NCBI GenBank assembly: GCA_009731375.1
Contig: BJOX01000036.1
Span: 807,292 to 859,197 of the forward strand
Source: Paulinella micropora
Taxonomy: Eukaryota; Cercozoa; Imbricatea; Euglyphida
Length of the DNA stretch: 51,906 nucleotides
Direction of reading: 5' to 3'
Under the pieces are notes generated by a model, which saw nothing but the letters and a program-made list of their open reading frames with translations, had not been told where the DNA came from and searched no databases. The translations under genes were made by a program, and so were the position numbers. Positions 1 to 11,407 of this stretch are shown here, piece after piece (the stretch's first letter is position 1; each line of letters opens with the position of its first letter).

Positions 1-146
1 TATGTTATGTTATGTTATGTATGTATGTATGTATGTATGTACAAGCATACATGGATAGATAGATACATACATACATATATGCATACATACATACACACAC
101 ATACACACATACATATATACATACATACATATACATATATATATAT

Positions 147-178
<32 letters not shown>

Positions 179-232
179 CTACATATATATATGTATATAT
201 ATATATGTATATATATATAATATATGTATATG

Positions 233-305
<73 letters not shown>

Positions 306-338
306 ACGCATCACACACACACACACACAAACACACAA

Positions 339-371
<33 letters not shown>

Positions 372-402
372 CACATACACGCGCGCGCGCGCGCACTTTT
401 TT
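1..402. repeat. Mixed microsatellite block (TATG/CATA, TA, CT, CA)
   Basis: A run of simple repeats: TATG then CATA tetranucleotides, TA-rich sequence, a (CT)n tract near 233-280, (CA)n to about 377 and a short (CG)n. The apparent ORFs here in several frames are translations of the repeats and are not genes. Confidence 0.95.
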
Positions 403-1195
403 TTTCAACAAACTTTTTTCCTTGACCTGCCCCGTGTTGTCCGATGCACGTGCTACCGCCCCATTGGCAACTCCACGTGACAGTGATGTGCCCGTCATAG
501 CACGTGTAGTAGCACGTGTCGCACGTCCGGTGGCACGACCTAACCCCAGTGATACACGCAGATAGATACACAGACAGATAGCGTGATGATTGCTGCATGT
601 AGCAGGATGCGTTGAGATGCACTGATAGCTTGCTGGCTGGATGTCAGCTGGATAGGTCTGATGCAGTGATGGCTGGATGGCTGGATGTAGCTAGATGTGT
701 TTAGATTCAGTGATAGCTTGATGACTGGGCGAAGCTGGATGTGCTTCGCTCGATGACTGGGTATGGCTGGATTGGGCTGGCTGCAGTGAAACGCTCGCTG
801 CCGCTGCAGCACTCTGTGCAGTGGCACTCGTAGCTGCGCTGGCGATTGTTACATGCAGTGATAGGATGTGTTGAGCTTGACGAGGTTGTTCAGATGCGGT
901 GGTCGGATGGTGATGGCTGGTTTGTGCTGGTAGCTGCAGTGAACCGCTGGCTGCCGCTGCCGCTGCAGCGCTCGGTGCAGTGGCACTCGTAGCTGCACTG
1001 GCGACTGCTGATCGCGTGTGCTGTGATACGCGCTTTGGCTTCCCCGTAGCCCTCGTTCACCGCATTGTCCACTACCAAAATATGCACAAGTGCGCCGGGA
1101 TGAAAAGCCAGACAGACTTTCGCGACAGGTGCGTTGATTTGCCGGAAACTCGCAACGTTTTCTTCTGTCTTGTTGTATGGAAAACGCAGGAAATA
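403..1195. other. Complex island with internal ~160-bp tandem duplication
   Basis: Non-microsatellite sequence between two repeat fields. It opens with a CACGTG-rich stretch (447-520). A GCAGTG/CTGGATG-rich segment follows, in which a block around 780-850 (CTGCAGTGAA..GTGGCACTCGTAGCTGC) recurs at about 943-1010, giving a tandem period near 160 bp. On the minus strand a frame is open from about 1190 to 890 and reads as ordinary protein (fragments FRQINAPVAKV and HPGALVHILVVDNAV). I cannot assign it to a family. A possible donor GTGAAC follows an Asp-Asn-Ala codon run near 1060. It may be an exon of a minus-strand gene, or chance. Confidence 0.4.
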
Positions 1196-1208
1196 GATAG
1201 ATAGATAT

Positions 1209-1268
<60 letters not shown>

Positions 1269-1292
1269 GATAGATAGATAGATAGGATAGAT

Positions 1293-1592
1293 GAGATATC
1301 GACTAATGTCAGAAAAAAGGAGCTTCTGATTTCGTCAACCAAGGAAGTCTGTAAAGTATTGACCCGATGCCCAGCTAAGCCGTGATGTTTGCACGGAAGG
1401 GACTGATACAGGCGATACCAAAGCTCCCTAGTACCAGGCGGGGCCAGGGCTCGTTCCATAAAGCGCCCCTTGCAGAACGAGCTCCCACCTCCATTACAGA
1501 GGGCCCAGTAAGCAGATGGAGTTTCGAGACTGTTCGACAGTCTAGTATAAACCGACAGAGCACTGTGGGTTTTATTCCGGGCTCAACAAGCG

Positions 1593-1593
<1 letters not shown>
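1293..1593 (+). repeat. Dispersed ~435-bp element, copy 1 (3'-truncated)
   Basis: This is the first of five copies of the same sequence. It starts GAGATATCGACTAATGTCAG and stops abruptly after GCTCAACAAGCGA, where GATA repeats resume. It matches copies at 24,969, 44,135 and 50,911, and the reverse strand at 34,059. GATA arrays lie directly against both ends. No tRNA-like A/B box, terminal inverted repeat or recognisable protein is evident, so the class (SINE, MITE or other) is undetermined. Confidence 0.85.
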
Positions 1594-3290
<1,697 letters not shown>

Positions 3291-3369
3291 ACAACTCTTT
3301 GGTGAAACGAAGCCACAGGAATAGAAACAAAAATAAATATGTCAAAACGAAAAAGCCTTTTTGCGATAT

Positions 3370-3645
3370 TTACACACCTTGGTAAATGATGAGAAAGACT
3401 GAAGCCAGGGCCAAGAAAATAAAGCTGAAGAGTACCGCAGAACATTCACAGCCTATGCGTTGATTGAAACACACGTTCATGAAACATGCAGGCCATTTCC
3501 TACGGATCATGTATTGATCAGACCTTGCTGAGCCATGAGAGCCAAGAGTACACAGAGGACACATACTTCCAGTGCGATCAGCCACACAGGCATCGCGCCT
3601 ACTACAGGCGAGTCCAGTGGAATTGACAGCAATGACTGAATTCGC
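3370..3645 (-). CDS. Cys-rich ORF with C-terminal transmembrane segment (possible terminal exon)
   Basis: An open minus-strand frame of roughly 90 codons ends at a stop near 3370. It has about nine cysteines in a segment that includes CVADRTGSMCPLC and CFNQRIGCECS. A hydrophobic stretch AVLFSFIFLALASVFLII follows and ends four residues before the stop. That arrangement resembles the juxtamembrane end of a type I membrane protein. The first in-frame Met is at 3585, but the frame stays open upstream, so this could be the last exon of a spliced gene. A known family was not recognised. AT-rich repeats lie just downstream. It could also be a fortuitous ORF. Confidence 0.35.
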   Translation of the reverse strand, partial: ANSVIAVNSTGLACSRRDACVADRTGSMCPLCTLGSHGSARSDQYMIRRKWPACFMNVCFNQRIGCECSAVLFSFIFLALASVFLIIYQGV

Positions 3646-3739
3646 ATATTATTGCATGCGCTAAACAGCATTCTTTATTCAGTCCACTTTGACTTCTACA
3701 AAAACTAATCCAGCACGTTCAGCTGAAGCCTTGCAGCAG

Positions 3740-3821
3740 AGAAATCGGCAGAATTCCACCAGAAATCGGCAGAATTCCACCACAATTCTGCCGACTTTGC
3801 ACCACAATTCTGCCGATTTCT
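3740..3821. repeat. Nested inverted/direct repeat (hairpin-forming)
   Basis: The word AGAAATCGGCAGAATT occurs at 3740-3755 and 3761-3776. Its reverse complement AATTCTGCCGATTTCT is at about 3806-3821, with a diverged version at 3784-3799. Two direct and two inverted arms in 82 bp could fold into alternative hairpins. Confidence 0.8.
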
Positions 3822-4122
3822 ACGGCTCCTGCGGACAGTACAAATTGGCTACTTGTACCGTATCGTCGCGTCTGCTTTCCAAGTCAGAGAGAAAAGTAGT
3901 TTGTTGGATGAAAGGAGCTCCAGCTAGTACTCCAGCTTCCTAAAATTTCTTTTTGTGCAGGGATGAAACACCAGACTCGAATCTCAGTACTAATCTCTAC
4001 TCGCTAAAGTTTCTTATCTCCACCAAGTTGTCAAGGCACTAACCAAAGATCGAGAAGCTAGACAAATTCTCTGCTCTCAGCTTCTTCCTGCCGACATTCG
4101 GATGCATTCCAGTACTCATTCC

Positions 4123-4425
4123 GTTGTAATGTACTATTAATACCCGTTACTCCACCTAGTCAATTTACCTGTAATTTATATAGTCTTAGTCATATGCAAG
4201 TTCATAGGCCGGACAGTTATTAATACCTTTATTACTGACAAGGACACTTTCTAGAGTATTCGCGAATCATAGTCTGGAATGCCTAGAATCAAATGAGTAT
4301 TACAATTCTGCTAACGTCACCACATTTTGTGTGACCCAAAGTCATTAAAAGTATTTCTTCTGTTATTCTTTACCCTTAGAGGGGTAGGTTCCCTAAACTC
4401 TGCGTTTGAGTGATAGATTACTTTG
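4123..4425 (+). repeat. Left (5') LTR
   Basis: 303 bp, nearly identical to 10,817-11,120. It begins GTTGTAATGTACTATTAATA and ends GATAGATTACTTTG. The termini are not the usual TG..CA. Promoter elements cannot be assigned by eye. Confidence 0.93.
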
Positions 4426-4437
4426 GTTATGAGCCTT
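4426..4437 (+). promoter_or_regulatory. Primer-binding site, initiator tRNA-Met anticodon-stem type
   Basis: GTTATGAGCC directly follows the LTR; with the last LTR base it reads GGTTATGAGCC. This is the reverse complement of GGCUCAUAACC, the anticodon stem-loop core of initiator tRNA-Met in yeast-like sequences. Drosophila copia is known to prime with a cleaved half of tRNA-iMet rather than its 3' end, and this site fits that mode. The gag ATG (4429) lies inside the PBS. Confidence 0.7.
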
Positions 4438-5538
4438 GTCAAGGAGGCAAGCGTGCCAAAGCACGTATTGAGTCAAGTGCCCATATTGGATGGCAACTAC
4501 CAAAGCTTTTGGCTTTGGTCAAGCAAGTTTCAGAAGCACATGCAGGGGATATCTGTCCACGTGGCAGAGATGGTATCTGTGGCATTAGCCGACCCAGCTA
4601 AAGCCAAAAAAGATTTTCCTTACGACGAAGCAAGGGATAAGACTGTAGAAGAACTTGAAGAGCCCGACACGCCCATAAGTGATAGTGAGGAAGATGAAGA
4701 GTCAGACACCTCTCAGAGAGGAAGACAGAGACCCCAGACAAAGAAAGAAGATATCAAACAGCCAGAAGGTTGGGATAAAATGACAGCAGAACAAAAGAGA
4801 GAGTGGAAAGAGAAAGAAGCAAGGAAAAAGAAAAGACAAAGTATGAAACAACACACAAGAAGAAAGACAGCTATCCGCAAAGAGAAGAAATATTATGAAA
4901 GGATGAAAACTTTGCAGTTATGTCTGTCTGTGGCTTTTTCCAAAGACAATGTATCTAATTTCCTGCGAACACAGAAGACGAAAGGACCCATTGAAGAGTT
5001 GATAGTAGTAAGAGATCAATGGGGAGGCATTTCCGGAGCAGGTAGGTACATGTTAGAGGAAGAGTTTGAGAGAACGAGACCAAGGGCAGGTCAGAGGTAT
5101 GTAGACTGGCTAAATGAATTTCTCGCAAAGAAAATCCAGCTTGAAAGTTTACGTGGGGCGCCATTTTCCGATGAGGAAGCAAAGAGAAAGCTATTTAAGA
5201 AATTGCGCTACCATCCAGCTTTCGGGGATAAATTTCAGGTGGACCACTATGATCTCCCGGCCAGACTAAGACCAAATTTCTCGGAACTATGCGAAGCATC
5301 TAGGGAAAGATGGTTAATGTGGGAAGAAAAAGAAAGACGTAACAATTTCCGTGAGAGAAAAACTCAAATCCGCAAAGACAACAACAAGAAATCTCGGGAT
5401 GGCAAGCAGCGGCAAGAGACTAATCTCCTGATGGATAATAAAGGGAAAAGGGGAGACAATAAACCGGGACCAAAGACAGCTCCAAACTGGAGCTCAAAGT
5501 CACGTGTTTCGGATGTGATGCCAAAGGCCATACCATGA
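4429..5538 (+). CDS. gag: Copia-type Gag (frameshifted before its zinc knuckle)
   Basis: Structural capsid protein of the retrotransposon. The first ATG (4429) gives a 369-codon frame ending at TGA 5536-5538. Near the N-terminus, ILDGNYQSFWLWSSKF matches the L-x-G-x-N-Y-x2-W pattern of copia Gag (DUF4219/UBN2-like). A highly charged E/K/R middle follows, then a helical core around WLNEFLAKKIQLESL and AKRKLFKKLRYHPAFGDKF. The expected CCHC knuckle, CFGCDAKGHTMRYC (C-x2-C-x4-H-x4-C), starts at 5505 but lies in the -1 frame, which is closed by TAA at 5460. The frame change must therefore fall between about 5463 and 5500. No clear X-XXY-YYZ slippery heptamer is visible there, so a mutation or assembly error seems more likely than programmed frameshifting. 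Confidence 0.85.
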   Translation: MSLVKEASVPKHVLSQVPILDGNYQSFWLWSSKFQKHMQGISVHVAEMVSVALADPAKAKKDFPYDEARDKTVEELEEPDTPISDSEEDEESDTSQRGRQRPQTKKEDIKQPEGWDKMTAEQKREWKEKEARKKKRQSMKQHTRRKTAIRKEKKYYERMKTLQLCLSVAFSKDNVSNFLRTQKTKGPIEELIVVRDQWGGISGAGRYMLEEEFERTRPRAGQRYVDWLNEFLAKKIQLESLRGAPFSDEEAKRKLFKKLRYHPAFGDKFQVDHYDLPARLRPNFSELCEASRERWLMWEEKERRNNFRERKTQIRKDNNKKSRDGKQRQETNLLMDNKGKRGDNKPGPKTAPNWSSKSRVSDVMPKAIP

Positions 5539-6470
5539 GATATTGTCCGGTGATTTCGGAAAAGTTCCGCAAAGAAGGAAAATTAAAACGGAATCAAACG
5601 GAAGACAAAGGCACGGAACAAGAAAAGAACGAACAAAAGAACAATTACAAAAACAAAAAGAAACCCTTTCATAAGAAAAAGAAAGCACTCACTTTGATAA
5701 CAACCGGCAACGACAAAAACGAAGACGAACAAAGTGACTCTGATACAAACGTTGCTTTAATCCATATGGGGAACACTTATGATAAGAGCGATGATGATGA
5801 GGAAGAAAGAGAAAGAGATGACGAGCAACCAAGCTCACCTCATCACAAATCTACAAGTCCCCAAGCCCTTTTGAACGATACAAAGACTACACCTAGGGTA
5901 GGGAATAGACATAGTGAGAGTGGAGAAGGACGGGAAGTGCGGTTAGTATCGGCCACCCTACGAGGTCCCTCCTCACTACGGGGAGAAGGCAAGGAAGAGC
6001 GGTTAGTATCCGCCACCCCACGATGTTCCCCAGTCACCCCTAACCCTAACGAAACTCCTTTGAGGCTTGAGAGTTCTTACGGAGTCACGCCTGACACAAA
6101 ATGTGCCGGAATAAACAGACGCAAAAAACCGTGTAATGTTTCCGTTGAAAAATCAAAAGGAAAAGGAATATACGCAAATCACGCGAAACGATTATCTTAT
6201 GCGAGGTACTGCGGATATCACGCCACACAAGACCCAGATTATCCGGAGTTGGATTTGTCGGTAAGTCCCGTGTTGCGTCCCCCCAAATCTCCTTACTACC
6301 CAGACGAACGAGGTCTTAAAGCTGCGGCTTTGGAAAAGTCTCATAAAATTACGCAAAGACTCGTTTTCGGGGAATTGGAAACTTTACGTGACACCAAAAT
6401 TTCCACAAGTCCACAAGTCTCGCAAAATATTCCGCAACAACCACGCAAACATAATCCATTTTCTAGTCAG
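5463..6470 (+). CDS. pol: Gag nucleocapsid knuckle and acidic linker into pol (runs into gap)
   Basis: This frame carries the zinc knuckle at 5505-5546, then a basic Lys/Asn-rich stretch and an acidic Asp/Glu-rich stretch (DKSDDDEEERERDDE). A Ser/Pro-rich linker contains two near-identical 18-bp-spaced words (AAGGACGGGAAGTGCGGTTAGTATC and AAGGCAAGGAAGAG..) at about 5925 and 5985. It stays open to the N gap at 6471. The D-[ST]-G motif of an aspartic protease is not visible and presumably lies in the gap. An ATG at 5535 is inside the knuckle and is unlikely to be a true start. Confidence 0.7.
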
Positions 6471-7236
6471 NNNNNNNNNNNNNNNNNNNNNNNNNNNNNN
6501 NNNNNNNNNNNNNNNNNNNNNNNNNNNNNNNNNNNNNNNNNNNNNNNNNNNNNNNNNNNNNNNNNNNNNNNNNNNNNNNNNNNNNNNNNNNNNNNNNNNN
6601 NNNNNNNNNNNNNNNNNNNNNNNNNNNNNNNNNNNNNNNNNNNNNNNNNNNNNNNNNNNNNNNNNNNNNNNNNNNNNNNNNNNNNNNNNNNNNNNNNNNN
6701 NNNNNNNNNNNNNNNNNNNNNNNNNNNNNNNNNNNNNNNNNNNNNNNNNNNNNNNNNNNNNNNNNNNNNNNNNNNNNNNNNNNNNNNNNNNNNNNNNNNN
6801 NNNNNNNNNNNNNNNNNNNNNNNNNNNNNNNNNNNNNNNNNNNNNNNNNNNNNNNNNNNNNNNNNNNNNNNNNNNNNNNNNNNNNNNNNNNNNNNNNNNN
6901 NNNNNNNNNNNNNNNNNNNNNNNNNNNNNNNNNNNNNNNNNNNNNNNNNNNNNNNNNNNNNNNNNNNNNNNNNNNNNNNNNNNNNNNNNNNNNNNNNNNN
7001 NNNNNNNNNNNNNNNNNNNNNNNNNNNNNNNNNNNNNNNNNNNNNNNNNNNNNNNNNNNNNNNNNNNNNNNNNNNNNNNNNNNNNNNNNNNNNNNNNNNN
7101 NNNNNNNNNNNNNNNNNNNNNNNNNNNNNNNNNNNNNNNNNNNNNNNNNNNNNNNNNNNNNNNNNNNNNNNNNNNNNNNNNNNNNNNNNNNNNNNNNNNN
7201 NNNNNNNNNNNNNNNNNNNNNNNNNNNNNNNNNNNN
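6471..7236. other. Assembly gap (766 N)
   Basis: Unknown sequence inside the retrotransposon. By position it should hold the protease, the integrase HHCC domain and the first catalytic Asp of integrase. Because the gap length is nominal, the frame relation across it is uninformative. Confidence 0.99.
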
Positions 7237-8380
7237 TTAATAGGTGGTAAACGGTATACATTTTCGGTCACCGACGACTACTCACTGTTCATTCTTGACT
7301 TTTATTTAGCCCATAAGAATGAGTTTGTAGATTGCTTAAAACAAGATGTAGCCTTTTATGAGAGACAGACAGGAAACAAAGTAAAGGAAATTCGCGCAGA
7401 TCAAGAATTCCATATTCCGGAGGAAGTCATTAAGTGGTGGAAAAATATTCGCTTTATTTGGAAAACCTCCGCGACAAACGATAAAGACGGGAATCCTATT
7501 GCGGAAAAAGTGAATGATATTACGGCGGGGCCTGCACGAGCAATGAGATATCACGCTAAATTACCGCCGCAATTCTGGGCAGAATTAGAACACGCAGCAA
7601 CAACCATTCACAACATACTACCGGCAATTCACGGGGAACGCAAAGGAATTTCGCCTTATGAGCAGCTGTTAGGTAGAAAACCAACACTCTTTCATTTAAA
7701 ACCAATAGGATGTATGGGTGTGTTACATATACCTAAGACTAAAGTGCGGAAGGGAGAGTACAGAGGGAAAAAGGTGATGCTAGTAGGATATGATCTATTT
7801 CGGGAACTATACCGCGTATGGGATGGTAAGAAGATAATTTCCGGAGTGAGAGATGTGAGATTTAATATTCACAAAATCGGTAAACAAGCTCATCCTCCTA
7901 AACTAGTGTCGTGGGATAATGATGACTCTGAGGGGGAGAATGAGAATGAGAGCGAGCAACCACACACATCTCCACAAGCGTCACCACCCCAATCACCACC
8001 CCAATCACCACCTCAATCACCTAAGTCACCGCACAACGTCAACAACGACCACCCAACAACACACTTTGATGAAGTTGAGGGGGAGACAGAGAATGTTGAT
8101 ATCGATGCGAATGAGAATGAGCATGAAAATGAGCATGTGGAGAAGAATACATTGGATCACAAACATACACGCCTACACAAAAGTTCAGAGCCACATTATC
8201 CACAACAATTACCCCCAGAGCACAAGATCAAGACACAAGAGCATACAAATGAACAAGATCCAACAGATCCACTAAAAATACATGAAAGAAGAGCATACGA
8301 AGAAAAATCACCACCATCTAAGGGATTAACGTGGGAGCAGAGTCAGAGAGTAACGGAGAGTAACATAATCCCCGGTAAAA
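7237..8380 (+). CDS. pol: Copia integrase (catalytic core to C-terminus) and linker
   Basis: It inserts the cDNA into the genome. After the gap the reading frame shows the copia rve core: TDDYSLFILDFYLAHKNEF, then VKEIRADQEF (second catalytic Asp, usually R-[ST]-D-N-G-x-E-F), then GNPIAEKVN, equivalent to N-G-V-A-E-R-x-N, with the catalytic Glu. LPPQFWAELEHAATTIHN and SPYEQLLGRKPTLFHLKPIG follow, typical of copia integrase C-termini, and GYDLFRELYRVWD. From about 7915 the chain is low-complexity Ser/Pro/Gln and Asp/Glu/His-rich, which is the variable linker between integrase and RT. The usual DNGGEF motif is reduced here to DQEF. The frame is interrupted by a 10-N gap at 8381. Confidence 0.9.
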
Positions 8381-8660
8381 NNNNNNNNNNAGCGAGCAAC
8401 CACACACATCTCCACAAGCGTCACCACCCCAATCACCACCCCAATCACCACCTCAATCACCTAAGTCACCGCACAACGTCAACAACGACCACCCAACAAC
8501 ACACTTTGATGAAGTTGAGGGGGAGACAGAGAATGTTGATATCGATGCGAATGAGAATGAGCATGAAAATGAGCATGTGGAGAAGAATACATTGGATCAC
8601 AAACATACACGTACACACAAGTCCAGAGCCACATTATCCACAACAATTACAAGAAGAACG
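8381..8660. other. 10-N gap followed by ~260-bp repeat of upstream sequence (probable assembly artefact)
   Basis: After the 10 N, the sequence from 8391 repeats 7951-8215 almost exactly, starting AGCGAGCAACCACACACATC, and then diverges at CAAGAAGAACGGATG. The second copy sits in a different frame until a 1-bp indel near 8612 brings it back. Two contig ends that failed to merge, or two alleles, would produce this. Confidence 0.8.
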
Positions 8661-10371
8661 GATGTTGAATTCGGAAATCCTCAAATACTCCGTGAAAGAT
8701 CCCGAATACCCGTTACAAAGTCCCGCTAATATGTTTTTATGCGATGACCGTATGGTGGCAGATGAGATTCGTGATTTTTATTTGTATGTAGATATCAGAG
8801 TACCCAAAGATGTCATAGAGGAAGGTTTGACAGCTAAAGATGTTTTAGAGGGTATGAAAACAGAGCTAAAAGCTCTTCAATCCTTTAACACATACACATG
8901 GGTACCCCATAAGGAGGCAAGCAAGGCAGGAGTTAGTAAGATAGTTAGATTGACATGGGTTCACAAAGTAAAGTTAGATGAGAACGGGAAAAAGTTCATA
9001 AAGTCTCGTTTAGCTTTACGGGGAGATATGTTAGAACCCGGTGTTAGCTATAACCCAGATCAGCTCTTTGTTCCTTGCGCCGCGCACCATTCACTTTTAT
9101 TTCTCGCCAAACTAGCTGCCTGGCACAAACACAAACTATACGGCATAGATTTTAAAAATGCATACCTAAATGCTCGTATGAATGACCCTGTTTATGCATA
9201 TGCGCCAGAGAGTGTAGACAGAGAAGGGCATGAGGGGATGATATGGCGTATAGATGGTGCTTTATATGGTGCACCACAGGCAGGAAGAAGATGGTATGAG
9301 ATATTAGCACCCAAGTTAGAGGAGCTAGGTTTTAGGTTGCTAGATTCAGACTTATGTATGTTTGTAGAAAATGATAAAGCTTTGAGAGAGGCGATAGTAG
9401 GGATATTTCATGTTGATGACTTGTTGTTCACCGCACCAAACAAACAAGCATATGAGCGTTTTGCGTCCGCATTAGAAAAACATTTCCCGCTCAAAAGACT
9501 CGGTATTGCCCGTGAATTCAAAGGAATAGAGATAGAGCAATCGAACGGGAAAATAATTTTGCATCAGCGAAAATATCAGCAGCAGATACTAAAAGAGGTA
9601 GGCTACGATTCTGCTAAACCCGTTAGTACTCCAGCGCAAGAACATTTCACGGAACCGATGTCGGAATCAGCTAGCTTGCGAAAATTTTCAATTCCTAGTC
9701 TAGTTGGTCGTTTGCTATTTCTCGCAAAGATGACAAGACCCGATATAGAACAAGCACTAAATTCGGCAAGTGTCATGCAAACTATCGATAAGGGAATAAC
9801 TTATGCGATGTTAGGCAGAATCTTTCGTTATTTAGTTAACTCTTATCGAGGTTTAGCTTACCATGAGCCTAAGTCAGAGCAAGAAGGGCAAACCTATCCA
9901 AAACTTTCCATGTGGCCCGACGCGGCTCACAAAGTTTGTAAGAAAACAGGGAAGTCCCGCACTGGATTCGTGATCCTATGGGGCAGCGATCCAGTTGCAT
10001 GGTTATCAAAGCGACAGAGTCGCATCGCCCTGAGTTCCAATGATGCTGAAATATTTGCAGCAACTGAGTGCATTAGAGAGGGACTTGCACTAAAACACAT
10101 TACACAAGAACTAAACATAGCCCAAAAGAGCCCGATAGAATTATTCGAGGATAACTCTCAAACAGTCTTAGCGGCAGAGAGGGGTATGTCAGGTAATAGA
10201 ACTAAACACTTACCTTTAGAATTACACTTTATGCACCACCTACAGAGAGACGGTGAGATTAAGTTTGTAAAAGTAGGTACGAAGAAGCAGATAGGTGATG
10301 TAATGACAAAATATTTACCGAAAGAACAATTCGAGTATTTACTTAACAAATTTACGGTAAAGCTCAAGTAA
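8661..10371 (+). CDS. pol: Copia reverse transcriptase and RNase H
   Basis: It copies the element RNA into DNA and removes the RNA strand. The RT (RVT_2) motifs are in order: RLTWVHKVKLDENGKKF, LYGIDFKNAYLNARMNDPVY (first catalytic Asp), LYGAPQAGRRWYE (family LYGLKQAPRAWY), FHVDDLLFTA (catalytic DD) and HFPLKRLGIAREFKGIEI. A connection region carries TRPDIEQALN. RNase H follows: MWPDAAH (first Asp), AWLSKRQSRIALSSNDAEI (Glu in the S-S-x-x-A-E motif), ELFEDNSQTVLA (Asp), RTKHLPLELHFMH, and VKVGTKKQIGDVMTKYLP at the end. The stop is TAA at 10,369. No internal stop is seen, and the catalytic residues are retained, so this half appears functional. Confidence 0.96.
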
Positions 10372-10816
10372 TTTCGGGATTTGCGTGTCCACTCACCTAT
10401 ATTTGCTTTGAGTGTTTTGTGCAGTTTGTTGCTTGTTGCAGCAGCTTTGTTTTGCGCAGGGGTCAAGAGCCGTCGAGCCGAGGCTGGGTAGCCGACTGCC
10501 ACGCGAGGCCGGCAGCCGCGAGGCTTTCCCTGGCTAACTTAGCAATTTAAATTCTTTCTATCATTCTTTCTGTCCTAGAATAGGAAATCTAATTTTTTTT
10601 TTATTTTGCTACCCTCTACGGGAAGCGCTTGCAAATTTTTGAACACATACATACTTCATACATGTTACTGCATGACTACACATATATACATACATAGAGG
10701 ATGTGATGTAAATGGGAGTTGATATTTAACCTTCGGGTAACCCATAACTGATCCTCAACACTATTTTTTCATATTTACACACTAATATAGCCTATGACTT
10801 GAGACTAAGGGGGAGC
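10372..10816 (+). other. Retrotransposon 3' untranslated region and polypurine tract
   Basis: Non-coding sequence of 445 bp between the pol stop and the right LTR. It ends ACTAAGGGGGAGC at 10,804-10,816, the polypurine tract used to prime plus-strand synthesis. No further gene is seen in it. Confidence 0.8.
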
Positions 10817-11120
10817 GTTGTAATGTACTATTAATACCCGTTACTCCACCTAGTCAATTTACCGGTAATTTGGATAGTCTTAGTCATAGGCAAGTTCATA
10901 GGCCGGACAGTTATTAATACCTTTATTACTGACAAGGACACTTTCTAGAGTATTCGCGAATCATAGTCTGGAATGCCTAGAATCAAATGAGTATTACCAT
11001 TCTGTTAAGGTCATCACATTTTGTGTGACCCAAAGTCATTAAAAGTCTTTTCTTCTGTTATTCTTTACCCTTAGAGGGGTAGGTTCCCTAAACTCTGCGT
11101 TTGAGTGATAGATTACTTTG
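10817..11120 (+). repeat. Right (3') LTR
   Basis: 304 bp, matching 4123-4425 apart from scattered substitutions (for example ACCGGTAATTTGGATAG against ACCTGTAATTTATATAG) and one extra T. CATTCC follows immediately. Confidence 0.93.
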
Positions 11121-11126
11121 CATTCC

Positions 11127-11407
11127 ATCGAGGATTTTCGAAAGAAATACATTTAAAGCTGCTCAAAAGCAGCTCTTGTCCATGATGATCTGAAGAAAGG
11201 CAGGAGGTGGAGTAGGTTGGTGCCGTTCACAACATATATAGTGGAGATCAGGGAGCGAAAGAAAGAAAAGGAGGAGGTATGAAAAGAAGTGAAGAGCTAA
11301 AATTCGTTTCTGACCTCTTTTTCCTCGCTTCAGAACGAAGGCCAGAGCTGTGAACGAAATTTTGAAGTGATATCTCTATATATCGATACAAAGTAAAAGT
11401 TGGGCTC
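11127..11407. other. Complex flank of the retrotransposon, no gene seen
   Basis: Ordinary-composition sequence downstream of the insertion, with A/G-rich stretches such as GGGAGCGAAAGAAAG. Nothing was recognised. Confidence 0.5.

Larger units (their letters stand above)
4123..11120 (+). mobile_element. Ty1/copia LTR retrotransposon, near complete, with gaps
   Basis: The element is about 7.0 kb long, including N gaps. Two ~303-bp direct repeats flank Gag, integrase, reverse transcriptase and RNase H coding sequence in the copia order (integrase before RT). The bases CATTCC occur immediately outside both ends (4117-4122 and 11121-11126), a target-site duplication of 5-6 bp; the exact boundary is ambiguous by one base. 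A primer-binding site directly follows the left LTR, and a purine-rich tract (AAGGGGGAG) precedes the right LTR. By eye the LTRs differ at about nine positions plus one 1-bp indel, so insertion is not brand new. Gag is frameshifted and pol carries gap artefacts, so this copy as assembled is probably not autonomous. Confidence 0.95.

Noticed and set aside
7-480. Long ORFs reading [30 protein letters not shown] and similar throughout the window
   Set aside because: They are translations of CATA, TATG, TATC and CT repeats open in all frames; none is a gene.
5455-5540. Programmed -1 frameshift between gag and pol
   Set aside because: Ty1/copia elements can use frameshifting, but no slippery heptamer with a downstream structure is visible in the permitted 40-bp interval.
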